In this document: positions 1-9,500 of the stretch, piece by piece | Numbering within the stretch: the stretch's first letter is position 1 | How the letters are laid out: every line of letters starts with the position of its first letter | Assembly: GCF_030817535.1 (NCBI RefSeq) | Contig: NZ_JAUSZL010000002.1 | Span: forward strand, 2,356,001 to 2,420,000 | Direction of reading: 5' to 3' | Length of the DNA: 64,000 nt | DNA from: Streptomyces sp. V3I8 | Lineage (GTDB): Bacteria; Actinomycetota; Actinomycetes; Streptomycetales; Streptomycetaceae | Program-made: the position numbers and the translations under genes | The notes under the pieces: model-generated | Seen by the model: the letters and a program-made list of their open reading frames with translations, nothing else | What the model was told of the DNA's origin: nothing | The model's database searches: none

Positions 1-1998
1 TCCCCCTCCTCACCGGCGGGACACCTGCTGACGGGACGCTACGGGAGGTCCTGCCCGCCGGCCCCCGCCGGGGAACTGCTGGCATGGCAGTTGCTGCGGC
101 AGTTGTCCGACGAACCCGGCCCGGAGGCCGTGGCCCGGGGCGAGCAGATCCTCGCGCACCCCCTCTTCCTGACCTCGCTGGGTATCCGGCCGGAGGCCTT
201 GCGCCCGTCCGAGGCGGAACTGCTCGCGCTCTGGGTGGCCCGGCACGTCCGCGGCGAGATGCGCCGCGAGGAACTTCTGGACGTCTGCGCCGAGATCGCG
301 CGGCAACAGGCGCGTGAGTGGTTCACCGGGACGGCCGACCCCATGCCCTCGGCCGGAGAGCCGGTCGGTGACCGCGGCCCCGCCGCGGTGGGCGACCGGC
401 CGGACGAAGCCCAGCGCCGCGTACGGGAAGCCGCGTTCCGGATCGCGCTCGCGGTACTGGACGGGGAGGCCTTCAGCGCTGTCGCGGACGCCGCCGAACT
501 GCTCGCGCAACAGATCCTCACCGCGCGCGCTCCCGACCGGACGCACGGGCGGCCGGTGTTCGCCGAGAACCTTGAGGGCCTGCTCTCCGCCTGCCGGGCC
601 GAACTGCGCAGTGGTGAGGAGGAGTCCGTGGGCGGCGTGCCGGTGCCGGTGCGCACCGTGGCATACCGGGGCGAGGCACTGGCCGCCTCGGTCCTGGCCG
701 AGGTCTGGCACCGCCACCATGCCGCACGTGGCCCCGTGGTGCGCTGGCTGCGCGAGCTGGCGGGCGACCCCCGTCCGCAGGTGTGGGTACGTGCCGCCGT
801 GGTGGCGGGCGAACTGGCCACCGCCGATCTGGGGTACGGCTTCACGGAGTTGATCCGGCCTCCGGCCGTCGCGGGCGACGCCCGGCGCCGCTTCTTCGCC
901 GCGACCGCACTGGGGCAGGCGGCCGGCCGTGAACCGTATCGCTCCGCAGTGCGCGCCGTGGTCGCGGACTGGGCGGACGCCCCCGTGGCGGCGCTGCGGT
1001 GGACCGCGGCGCTGACGCTCGGGTTCGGCCGTGTCATGGACGACACGCGCACTGCCCTCGACCTGCTGTGCGGTATCGGCAGCAGGGACGAGGGCGCCCA
1101 GGCGCTCGTCGCCTCCTACGGCGCGGCCCGGCTCACCGCCGGCAGCCGGGCGGGCGAGGCGGCGACCGTGCTGCGGGAGTGGTCGGACGACGCCTCCGGC
1201 GAACGGCTTCAGCTGGCGATGCTGTGCGCCGTGCGGCTGTTCTGCGCCCGCACGGACGACATGTGGCAGCCGGAGGGGGCGGACGAGCTCCGCCCGTCGG
1301 CCTCCGGTTCACCGACGGTGCCCGCACCGCCGGCCGAAGCGGTGTCCGTCGTCCGGGCCGGGTCGCCCATGGGCGACCGGGTCCCCCACCGTGTGCCCGC
1401 GGTACCGCGCGGTCCCGACCCGCGCGCCGTGGCCGGCCGCGCCTGGTCCGCCCACCGCCCGCCGGTGCCGCGGGCGCCCACCGCCCCGACCGACGCGGAG
1501 CTGGCCCGCCGTACCCACTGGCCGCTCGCCCTGGCGGTCGCGGTGGTGGTGGAGAGCGCGGCCGAACCCCTCGCCGACCTGCTGTGGCGGTCCCTGGACA
1601 ACCATCTGTCGTCCGAGGCCGCGACCGACGGCCTGACCATGTGGCTGCGGGCCGCCGAGGCGGACGCCACGCTCCCCGGCCACGAACGGCGGACCTACGT
1701 CTTCGAGCGGGAGCCCGGAGCCGCAGGAACGGGAGCGGACGCAGGAGCAGGGCGGCACGACGCACACGCGGCGGACGGCGGGGTGGCGACATCCCCCGGC
1801 GAGATCCTCCAGGCACTGCTCTGGCTGCTGCCCCGGATGATCCGCCGACGCCGCGACGCCGAGCGGTTGCGCTGGCTGCTGGCGACCATGGCCCATGCCC
1901 CCCAGGAACCGATGACCGACGTCTTCGAGCGCCATGTGCTGGCCTCGATGGCGACGACGGGCAGTGGCCCCAGTGGCCAGGAGGAGGAACACGGATGA
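1..1998 (+). CDS. Helical-repeat protein, 5'-truncated by the window, first gene of the tubulin/GTPase cluster
   Basis: The frame is open from base 1, so the gene begins upstream of the window; a TTG at 91 is the first start-like codon inside it but is unlikely to be the real start. The visible 665 residues contain long amphipathic helices with HEAT-like character (for example WVRAAVVAGEL and LRWTAALTLGFG), with no membrane segment, no P-loop and no recognised catalytic motif. The C-terminal third has a Pro/Arg-rich linker (about bases 1290-1500) followed by another helical block. The stop overlaps the start of the next gene by 4 nt, so the two are probably translationally coupled. I do not recognise the family. 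A scaffold or adaptor role is an inference from the repeat architecture and from the neighbours. Confidence 0.7.
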   Translation, partial: SPSSPAGHLLTGRYGRSCPPAPAGELLAWQLLRQLSDEPGPEAVARGEQILAHPLFLTSLGIRPEALRPSEAELLALWVARHVRGEMRREELLDVCAEIARQQAREWFTGTADPMPSAGEPVGDRGPAAVGDRPDEAQRRVREAAFRIALAVLDGEAFSAVADAAELLAQQILTARAPDRTHGRPVFAENLEGLLSACRAELRSGEEESVGGVPVPVRTVAYRGEALAASVLAEVWHRHHAARGPVVRWLRELAGDPRPQVWVRAAVVAGELATADLGYGFTELIRPPAVAGDARRRFFAATALGQAAGREPYRSAVRAVVADWADAPVAALRWTAALTLGFGRVMDDTRTALDLLCGIGSRDEGAQALVASYGAARLTAGSRAGEAATVLREWSDDASGERLQLAMLCAVRLFCARTDDMWQPEGADELRPSASGSPTVPAPPAEAVSVVRAGSPMGDRVPHRVPAVPRGPDPRAVAGRAWSAHRPPVPRAPTAPTDAELARRTHWPLALAVAVVVESAAEPLADLLWRSLDNHLSSEAATDGLTMWLRAAEADATLPGHERRTYVFEREPGAAGTGADAGAGRHDAHAADGGVATSPGEILQALLWLLPRMIRRRRDAERLRWLLATMAHAPQEPMTDVFERHVLASMATTGSGPSGQEEEHG

Positions 1999-3329
1999 CG
2001 GTGGGTCCGGAGGAAGAACTGATCATCCCGGAGAACATCGCCGGGCCGTTCCTGAACGAACGGATTCTGCGTGACCGGGGGTTCCGTCATGCGGGCGTGC
2101 AGGTGGCCTCGGTGCTCTTCTACCAGGACGGGGGCTGCAGCGTGATCACCGCGCAGGGCCCCGACCACCGGGACCGGCGCAGCAGGTGGGCCCGTCCGAC
2201 CAGCGTCTGCCAGATCGCTCGTGGTCGCCATGTGACGGCGTTCGACGTCGAGTTGCCGGCCCTGGGCGCCGCCACGTTCTTCGAGACGAGGGTGAAACTG
2301 CGCTGGGAGGTGACCGACTACCGGCTGGTCGCGGAGAAGCGCCTGTCCAGCGTGGAGCAGGACCTGGGCCCGGAGATCGTCGACCGGCTCCGGGACGTCT
2401 CGGGGCGCTACGCCGTGCACCACGCGCAGGAGGCCAACCGGGCCGTACGGTCCGAGGTCGCGGCCGGGAAGTGGGCCGACCTCGGCCGTGAGGTCGGTCT
2501 GCGTGCCCAGGTGTTCGTCGAAGTCGGCACCGACCCCGAACACATCCGCATCTTCGGCCAGGCGCGGTCGGACGACGCCGAGGCGCAGCGGGTCGCCACC
2601 CGTTTCGCGGGCTTCACCTCGGTCACCCATGGCACCGACGCCGAGAAGTACGCCTACCTCATGGCCTCCGGTGACAGCGGGGACGTCGCGGAGCTGGTCA
2701 AGATGATGATCGAGAACCAGGCGGAGGGGCAGCGCGAGAATCGGGACTTCCTCGTCCGTATGGCGCGCGAGGGGCGGGTCAACACCCCGGAACTGGACGC
2801 CTACATCCGCAGCATGGCGCTGCCGGAACAGCCGTACGGCTACCCGGCCCGCGACGAGTACGCCACCCGGGCGGCCCTGCCGCCGGCCCCCGGTACCCGG
2901 GCCCGTCCGGGCGGCACCGGGCAGGTGCCCGCGCTGGAGCCCGCCTGGCCCGACCGGCGGCCCGTACCGCCGGGTCCCGTCACGGACGCGGACCGCACGG
3001 ACCCGCCGTACACGGGACACCGGTCCGGCGGGGAACAGCCCGCGGACGCCCGGGGCCCCGGACCGGAGGAACGGCGCGCGGGTGATGTCCGGGCCTCGCG
3101 TCCCGCGACACGGCCCGACGAGGACGACTGGTGGGGCGAGCCCGAGGAGGTGACCGTGTATCAGGTGGACAGGGACCCGGCGCCCGCTCCGGCCGGTTCC
3201 GGCGCACAGCCCCGGTCCCGGCCGCCGGAGGACGAGGACGACGACTTCTGGTCGGAGGGCCCCGCCGACGGCTCGTGGAGTTCGGGCCCGCACCGGCCCG
3301 GGCACGGTTCCGCGGGCGGCGGCCGATGA
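1995..3329 (+). CDS. SPFH-like (stomatin/flotillin-type) domain protein with acidic Trp-rich tail
   Basis: Protein of 444 residues; the ATG at 1995 sits in an ATGA overlap with the previous stop. Residues about 85-160 carry the strand-then-helix pattern of SPFH domains: FFETRVKLRWEVTDYRL, a helix with paired hydrophobics, then a charged helix (RYAVHHAQEANRAVRSEV). It has no N-terminal membrane anchor, unlike the SPFH-like protein encoded at 23018. The last 160 residues are a Pro/Gly/Arg-rich disordered tract holding DDWWGEPEE and DDDFWSEGPADGSW. SPFH proteins form oligomeric membrane-associated scaffolds. Here it probably assembles with the vWA, PycTM and tubulin-like products of the same operon. 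The domain call rests on pattern recognition only. Confidence 0.6.
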   Translation: MTVGPEEELIIPENIAGPFLNERILRDRGFRHAGVQVASVLFYQDGGCSVITAQGPDHRDRRSRWARPTSVCQIARGRHVTAFDVELPALGAATFFETRVKLRWEVTDYRLVAEKRLSSVEQDLGPEIVDRLRDVSGRYAVHHAQEANRAVRSEVAAGKWADLGREVGLRAQVFVEVGTDPEHIRIFGQARSDDAEAQRVATRFAGFTSVTHGTDAEKYAYLMASGDSGDVAELVKMMIENQAEGQRENRDFLVRMAREGRVNTPELDAYIRSMALPEQPYGYPARDEYATRAALPPAPGTRARPGGTGQVPALEPAWPDRRPVPPGPVTDADRTDPPYTGHRSGGEQPADARGPGPEERRAGDVRASRPATRPDEDDWWGEPEEVTVYQVDRDPAPAPAGSGAQPRSRPPEDEDDDFWSEGPADGSWSSGPHRPGHGSAGGGR

Positions 3330-3856
3330 CCGGGGCGGGGAGTTCCCCGGCGACGTCGGTCCCCATCGGTGCGGAGGCGCGGTATGTGACCGAGCGTCTG
3401 CTCGCCGTCGTCCGTGAGGACATGGGACGGGCGGACGTCAAGGCATCGGTGCTGCTGTCCGTCGCGCTGGGGGTGCCGGCCCTGGTGACCGGCTTCGGGC
3501 AACGGCTGCCGGCACGCCTTTCGCCCCCGTGCCTGGCGCTGGTGGGAGCGGGCGCCCTGATGTGGGTACTCGGTTCCGTTTCACTCGTTCGGGCGATGCT
3601 GCCGCGCAGCGGAACTGAGCGGGTGGGGCCCGGCATCACCTTCTTCGCGGATGTCGTCGCGGTCCACGGGGCGTCGGGGGCACAAGGAGTCGCGGACGCG
3701 GTGACCAGAGCGTGCGAGGACGTCACGGCCTGGCTGCTGACCCAGATCGTCGACGCCAGCCAGATCCTCGCCGACAAGTACCGGTGCATCCGGTGGGGGG
3801 TCGGCTGGCTGCTTCCGGGCGCGCTGCTGACCACGGCCGGGCTGCTGCTCGGCTGA
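3326..3856 (+). CDS. PycTM-like (Pycsar effector type) membrane protein
   Basis: A 176-residue protein whose ATG (3326) overlaps the previous stop by 4 nt. It has the layout I associate with the Pycsar effector transmembrane family: an N-terminal helix with RADVKASVLLSVA leading into a first membrane segment (LSVALGVPALVTGF), a second segment (LALVGAGALMWVLGSVSL), a soluble helical region, then ILADKYRCIRWGVGWLL leading into a third segment at the C-terminus. In Pycsar systems such proteins disrupt the membrane when a cyclase makes cCMP or cUMP. No nucleotide cyclase is visible in this window, so the trigger here would have to differ or be encoded upstream. It might alternatively be a structural membrane subunit. 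Confidence 0.6.
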   Translation: MTGAGSSPATSVPIGAEARYVTERLLAVVREDMGRADVKASVLLSVALGVPALVTGFGQRLPARLSPPCLALVGAGALMWVLGSVSLVRAMLPRSGTERVGPGITFFADVVAVHGASGAQGVADAVTRACEDVTAWLLTQIVDASQILADKYRCIRWGVGWLLPGALLTTAGLLLG

Positions 3857-3971
3857 TCCGGCCGCACCGCCCGAGAGACCGACGGGACCGACGGGACCGA
3901 CGAACGGGCCCCTCTGCGGCTCGTACACCCGACATTTACGCAAAAAGGAAGTCACGGAGAAGGGGGAGGAC

Positions 3972-6392
3972 GTGGACACACACATCACCGCACCGGTTCG
4001 CGAGGGGCCGGTTCCCGGGCCACGCAGGGGAGGCGGGCACACGGCGCGCACCGCCCGTCGAGCCGCGGCGCTCCTCGCCGTCCTCCTGCTGGCCCAGCCC
4101 GCACCACCCGCCCTCGCCGGCCCGGCCGGGTCCGTCGCCGCGCGGACCGCGTCGGACCAGGTGGAGCTGGCCATCGCGGTCGACGAGTCCGGCAGCCTGC
4201 GGCCGTCCGACGTCGAAAGGGAACGGGACGCGGCCGGCCGGATCGCGGTCGGTGAGATATCCGCAGCCTCGCGGATCACCGTCCTCGGTTTCGCGAGCGC
4301 GGACAACGACGAGCAGAGTCCGGTGGACGAAGTGTGTCCGACCACCGAACTCGACGCGGTGGCCCGGGAGAAGACGGGCGAGTGCATCGCCGGCCTCACC
4401 CGGCGCGAGAAGGACGCGGGCACCGGAACCGACTTCCCCGCCGTCATCAGGCAGGCGGTCACCCGGCTCGGCGAGCACGGCACCGGCCGGCCGCGCATTC
4501 TCTTCCTGCTCACCGACGGCAAACTCGACGTGGCCGACAGCCCGGCCTACGGCACGGACAAGGAGAGCCGCCGGGAGAACGGTGAACGCGAACTGAAGAA
4601 GGCCCTGGTCGAGGCGGCTCGCGCCAAGGTACAGATCTGGCCGCTCGGCTTCGGCCAGGGCATCGACGAGCGGGCCCTGGACACCATGGCGGCCGGGGGT
4701 TATCAGGGGGGATGCGCCGATCTTCCCGCGGCCCATCCGCGCGCCGCGGTCGTGCCCGACTCCAGGACGCTGGGCAACGCGCTGCAGCGTGCTTTCGCCG
4801 GTGCCCGCTGCCTGGTCACCGACCCGCCCGTGGAGGACACCCCGCCCGCCGACATCTCACTGCGGCTGTCCCCACTGGCCACGCTCGCCTCCATCGTCGT
4901 CTCCAAGGGCGACCCCGAGGTGAAGGCCACCTACTACGACCCACGCGGCAAGAAGGTCGAGCACGGCACCCGTGGCGACGGCTCCACCTTCGTACTCTCC
5001 GGGGCGGGCGGCGACGTGGAGTCCCTGCGGATCACCGACCCGCGGCCGGGCACGTGGCAGGTCCGTCTGGACGCCCCGGAAGGACACCGGGACCGGCTCG
5101 CCAGCGTGTCGGTGCAGTGGCGCGGCACCGTCCGCTCCTCGATCGTCATGACACCCGCCTCGCCCCGGCCCGGTGAGAAGGTCCGGATCGAGCTGGGTCT
5201 GCAGACCCGTGACGACGAAGGTGTCAGCGACCCCAGGGACCTGCGCAGGCTGCGGGTCTCCGGCAGGCTGACCGGCGACGGCTTCCGGCCCCGGGAACTC
5301 GGCCTCGCGGACCGGGGCGACAACGGCGACAGCAAGGCGGGCGACGGCCGGTTCACCGGTACCGCACGGATCCCGAAAGGGGCCGACGGCTCGCTCAAGG
5401 CCGTCGGCGTGCTCGGGGCGATCGGACTCACCGCGGACCACCGCCCCTTCCTCACCCGCACCGCCCCCGTCGGTCCGGACGTCCGGGCCGAACTCCGCGT
5501 CGACGACGCGGAGGTGCACCCCGGGCACAGCATCCCCTTCGTCCTGATGGCGTCCAACGACTCCGGTGAGCCCCGCACCCTGCGCCTGTCCCCGCGGGAC
5601 ACCGAACCGGGCGCGGTCACGGTTTCCCCGGCGGAGGTCACCCTGGCGCCCGGCGAGTCCCTGAACCGCGGGGGGCGGCTCACGATCGGCGCCGGACAGC
5701 GCCCGCACCGGCTCGACGCCCGGCTGGAGGTCACGGACCAGGACGAGCGTGGCCGCCCGCTCGACGCGAAACTGGTCGCCGTCCGTATCACGCCGGTGCC
5801 CCCCTGGTGGCAGCGGCTCTGGGCGGCCTGGTGGTGGGCACTGGTGCCCGCCGCGATCGCGGTTCTCGGCCTGATCGGCTATGTGGTGTGGAGCCGGCGG
5901 CAGCGTGCGACCGACATGGATCCGGGCGGTCTCCGGCTCCGGTTGACGGTGCCCGGCGGCTCGGGCGAGCGGACGGCGAGCGAGATCGTGGTGCCCTACG
6001 GCCGCGGCTCCTGGTACCGGTTCGACGTCCTGGACGAGCACGGTCCGGACCCCCGGCTGGACCCGCGCCCCGGCGGCGAGTACGCCCTTCAGCGCGATCC
6101 ACGGGCCGGTGTCCGGCTGCGTACCCCGGGCGGGGCCGAACGGGCGCTCCCGCTCGGCCAGGACATCCCGCTGGGCGGCGAGGTACGGCTGCGCGTCGAG
6201 CGCGGCACCACGACCGGGACACGCCGTACCGCCCGTAGGCCCACCGTCCCGCGGTGGCTCGCCGATCTGCTGCCGGGTCGCAGGCCCTCGGCCGGGTCCA
6301 CCGGAACCGGCCGCCGCGACGATCCGGAGTCCGCGCCGCACGGCGCGTTCCCGAGGTCCTCGTACGACGACGACCTCAGCGACGCGCTCTGA
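3972..6392 (+). CDS. vWA-domain protein with N-terminal signal/anchor and C-terminal membrane helix
   Basis: Protein of 806 residues beginning at an ATG here written GTG-free at 3972, after GGGGGAGGAC. Residues 28-50 are a signal peptide or anchor (RRAAALLAVLLLAQPAPPALAG). The vWA domain follows (about 64-270) with an intact MIDAS: DESGS at 71-75, a Thr in AGTGTDF near 152 and TDG at 181-183. The vWA domain contains several cysteines that may form disulfides. Beta-rich modules occupy about 290-610, then one membrane helix at about 618-640 (LVPAAIAVLGLIGYVVW) and a cytoplasmic beta domain of about 120 residues. The vWA and beta modules are therefore predicted outside the cell, with a tail facing inward. 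No MoxR-type AAA+ partner is present in the window, so this is not the classic MoxR-vWA pair. Confidence 0.8.
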   Translation: MDTHITAPVREGPVPGPRRGGGHTARTARRAAALLAVLLLAQPAPPALAGPAGSVAARTASDQVELAIAVDESGSLRPSDVERERDAAGRIAVGEISAASRITVLGFASADNDEQSPVDEVCPTTELDAVAREKTGECIAGLTRREKDAGTGTDFPAVIRQAVTRLGEHGTGRPRILFLLTDGKLDVADSPAYGTDKESRRENGERELKKALVEAARAKVQIWPLGFGQGIDERALDTMAAGGYQGGCADLPAAHPRAAVVPDSRTLGNALQRAFAGARCLVTDPPVEDTPPADISLRLSPLATLASIVVSKGDPEVKATYYDPRGKKVEHGTRGDGSTFVLSGAGGDVESLRITDPRPGTWQVRLDAPEGHRDRLASVSVQWRGTVRSSIVMTPASPRPGEKVRIELGLQTRDDEGVSDPRDLRRLRVSGRLTGDGFRPRELGLADRGDNGDSKAGDGRFTGTARIPKGADGSLKAVGVLGAIGLTADHRPFLTRTAPVGPDVRAELRVDDAEVHPGHSIPFVLMASNDSGEPRTLRLSPRDTEPGAVTVSPAEVTLAPGESLNRGGRLTIGAGQRPHRLDARLEVTDQDERGRPLDAKLVAVRITPVPPWWQRLWAAWWWALVPAAIAVLGLIGYVVWSRRQRATDMDPGGLRLRLTVPGGSGERTASEIVVPYGRGSWYRFDVLDEHGPDPRLDPRPGGEYALQRDPRAGVRLRTPGGAERALPLGQDIPLGGEVRLRVERGTTTGTRRTARRPTVPRWLADLLPGRRPSAGSTGTGRRDDPESAPHGAFPRSSYDDDLSDAL

Positions 6393-6527
6393 TCCCGGGG
6401 CCGGACCAGCGCCACGCCCGTCCGGCCCCGGCACTCACCCCACAGCCCACGCCGGGTCCGCCACGCGGACCCGGGGATTTACCGAACGTCCGGAGTGCGC
6501 GAGCACCCGGCAGGGGGGAATCAAGCA

Positions 6528-9500
6528 ATGAAGATCTTCCAGCCGATGCTGTTCGTCGGCCTCGGCGGTACCGGCGGCCTGGTCGGCGCCGAACTGGAAC
6601 GCCGGCTGCGCGCCGAACTCTGCGGGCCGGACGGCACCGCACTCACCGGCAACGGCGGACGCCTGCCGTACGAACTGCCGGGCTGTCTGCAGTTCGTGTA
6701 CGCCGACTACAGCGAAGCGGAACTGGCCCGGCTGCCGCACCTGAGCGCCGACACCGCACGGCGCCAGGCGTACAGCCGCACCTCGCGCGCCACCCACGAC
6801 CTGCTGCCGGCCGACTTCGACAGCTCCCCCGAAGTGACGCAGATGCTGCGCGCCGTGCTGCGCGAGGAGGTGGCCGACTGGCTGCCGCCGCACACCGGCG
6901 AGCCCAAGATCAACCCCTTGCGCAACGGCGCGGGCCAGCTGCCCACGGTGGGCCGCGCCGCGCTGTTCGCCACCCTGGCCGACGGCACGGCCCCGGTCAC
7001 GACGCCGCTCCACCGCGCCATCGACTCGATCGCAGGCTCCGGCGGGGAACTGCAGGAGGTGGGCGGCGGCACCATCAACGGCTGCGACGTCTTCGTGGCG
7101 TTCTCGGTCGCCGGCGGCACCGGAGCGGGCATCTTCCTCGACTATCTGCACCTGATCGGGCAGGCGTTCAAGGACAAGCGGTTCAAGGGCGCGCGGATCT
7201 ACCCCCTCGTGGTCATGCCCTCGGCCTTCCCCGAGGCCAAGGGCGGTGGCCGGGAGGCCGACCTGAACGCCGCACGCGCCGTGGTGGACCTCGCCCGGCT
7301 GGTGGACGAGCAGAACGCGCCCGACGCCGGCACGGAACTGGGCGACATCGACGTGCAGGGTTCCCTGCGCATCCGCTACCCGCAGATCCACCCGGTGTCG
7401 CTGCGGCCCGGCACCGTACCCACGGCCTTCCTGTTCAGCCCGACAGCGGGCATCCGCCCCGACGACCTGCGCAGGTCCATCGTCTCCCTCGTCCTGTCCC
7501 TGGTCGGCACCGATCTGGAGCTCGGGGCAGCCGGGGGCGGCGGACGCGACGACGACTACCAGACCTTCGCCAGCAACTTCGTCAACGGCGACATCAGCCG
7601 CCGTACCCGCTCGGCCACCGGCATCGGCCGGCAGGGCATCTCCACCAGCCTGGTCGCGTCGATGACGGCTCCGTTGGACGAACTGGCGGAGCTGGTCGCC
7701 GCCAGGATGCTGGCCCAGGCCGTCGAGCGGCTGACCGACACCTCCGCACCGGGGCCGCACGACACGGCCCCGCTGGTACGCGAGATGTTCACCGCGGCCG
7801 GACTGGGCGAGCTGTGGCGGCGCGACCCGCTGGAGGTGGTCGATCCCGACCCGCTGCCGCGCGGCAGCCGTGACATCGAAAGCGCCCTGCGCGACCGCGT
7901 CGAGCAGATGCGGCGGCTGTTGGCGGACCTCGAACGGCAGGTGGCCCACCGCATGCCCCTGCTGGTCGAGGGCTTCGCGCCGCGCCCCGCGGCCGAACAA
8001 CTGCTGCACGGGACCGACCTCTTCACCCTCGGCCGGGTGGTCACCGGGGTACGCGGCGAGAGCGACCCTGTGGCACGGCTCGGTTTCCTCGGCATGCTCG
8101 ACAACCGTCGGCAGGACCCCGCCCGCCCCCCGGGGGTGGACGTACAGCCGCCGCCGGTGCCGCGGATCAGAGGCCGCGCGGTGGGACCGCGTCCGCGCTG
8201 GGCCGACGACGAGGTGACCGCGGTCATCGCCGAGCAGGACCGCTGGTACAAGTGGCGGGCGCGCACCGTCTGGCACCGCGCGTGGAGCGAGCAGGAGGCG
8301 CGGTGGCGACCGGCCGCCGGCTTGCTGCAGAACGACGTGCACGTCATCGGTGAGGCGTTCCGCAAGCACGTGGACGACCAGCCGCGCCTCCACGCCGCCC
8401 AGGTCAAGGAGTTGTACGACGACCGCACCGGCGTCTCCTACCTGCTGCCGCCGCAGGGCAATCTGGGCCGCTTCTACCAGACACTGATGGAACGTCTGGT
8501 CGAGAGCGATCAGCTCGGGCCCAACGGCGACGAGGCCGCTCTCCTGCTCAAGCTGGTCGACCCCGATCTGCGGCGGGCCGCTCTGGTGGCGGGGCGGCAC
8601 ACGCCGGACGCAGCGGTCGCCGAGGTCAAGTCCGCTCTCAAGCACCGCGTCCAGCGTCTCTTCGCCGAGCGCCCGGACGGGCAGCGGACCCGTGCCCTGC
8701 TGCCGAGGATGAGCACCCTGTTGTCGGCCGCGGCGGGTGACGGCGAGGCCGCCGACCAGGTCAGCAACCGGGCACTCGAACAGTTCCGCTACAAGCTCGC
8801 CGGTCTGCTGCCGGCCGCCTTCACCCCGGAGGGCAACGGCCGGCTGAAGGTACTGATCACCTACCCGGGCGCGCGACGCGTGGCCGTCGACAACTACCTG
8901 GAGAAGGAGCTTCGGCTGCCCGCGGACAGCCGCCGCACCATCGAGTTCCGGGCCGTGGACACGGACTCGATCACGGTGGTGCTGTTCCGCAGCGAGATGA
9001 GCCTCACCGAGGTGCCCGAAGCCCGCAAGGTGCTGCGCCAGTGGGCCAGGGCCCAGGAGAGCCGCCGGGACGAGGACGTCCTGCGCTGGCGGCAGCGGCT
9101 CGGTTACCGCGACGACTGGCTGGCCAGCACCGCCGACGACCGCACCCACATCCTGAACCGGCTGCTGTGCGCGCTGTGGAACGGCCAGATCGACTACCAG
9201 GGCGACCCCGCGTCCCCCCTGCGGCTGCGGATCCGGCTGCACGACGACCGGAGCCCGGACGCGCCCGGCATCCAGTTGCGTCTCGACGAGTACCAGGACG
9301 AGGTCTCCAGTTGGGAGGGGCTGCTGCGGGCGTACGAACGCTGGGCGCTGCTGGCGGAGGAGAACGTCGTGCAGAGCTACTGCCAGGTGGTGATGAACAC
9401 GCTGCCCCACGGCCTGGGGACCTCCGGGAGCGAGCCCTCGGAGCTCTATCTCAAGCTCGTCCACGAGGTGGCGCCCCGTCAGCTGGCCCTGCTGGAGGAC

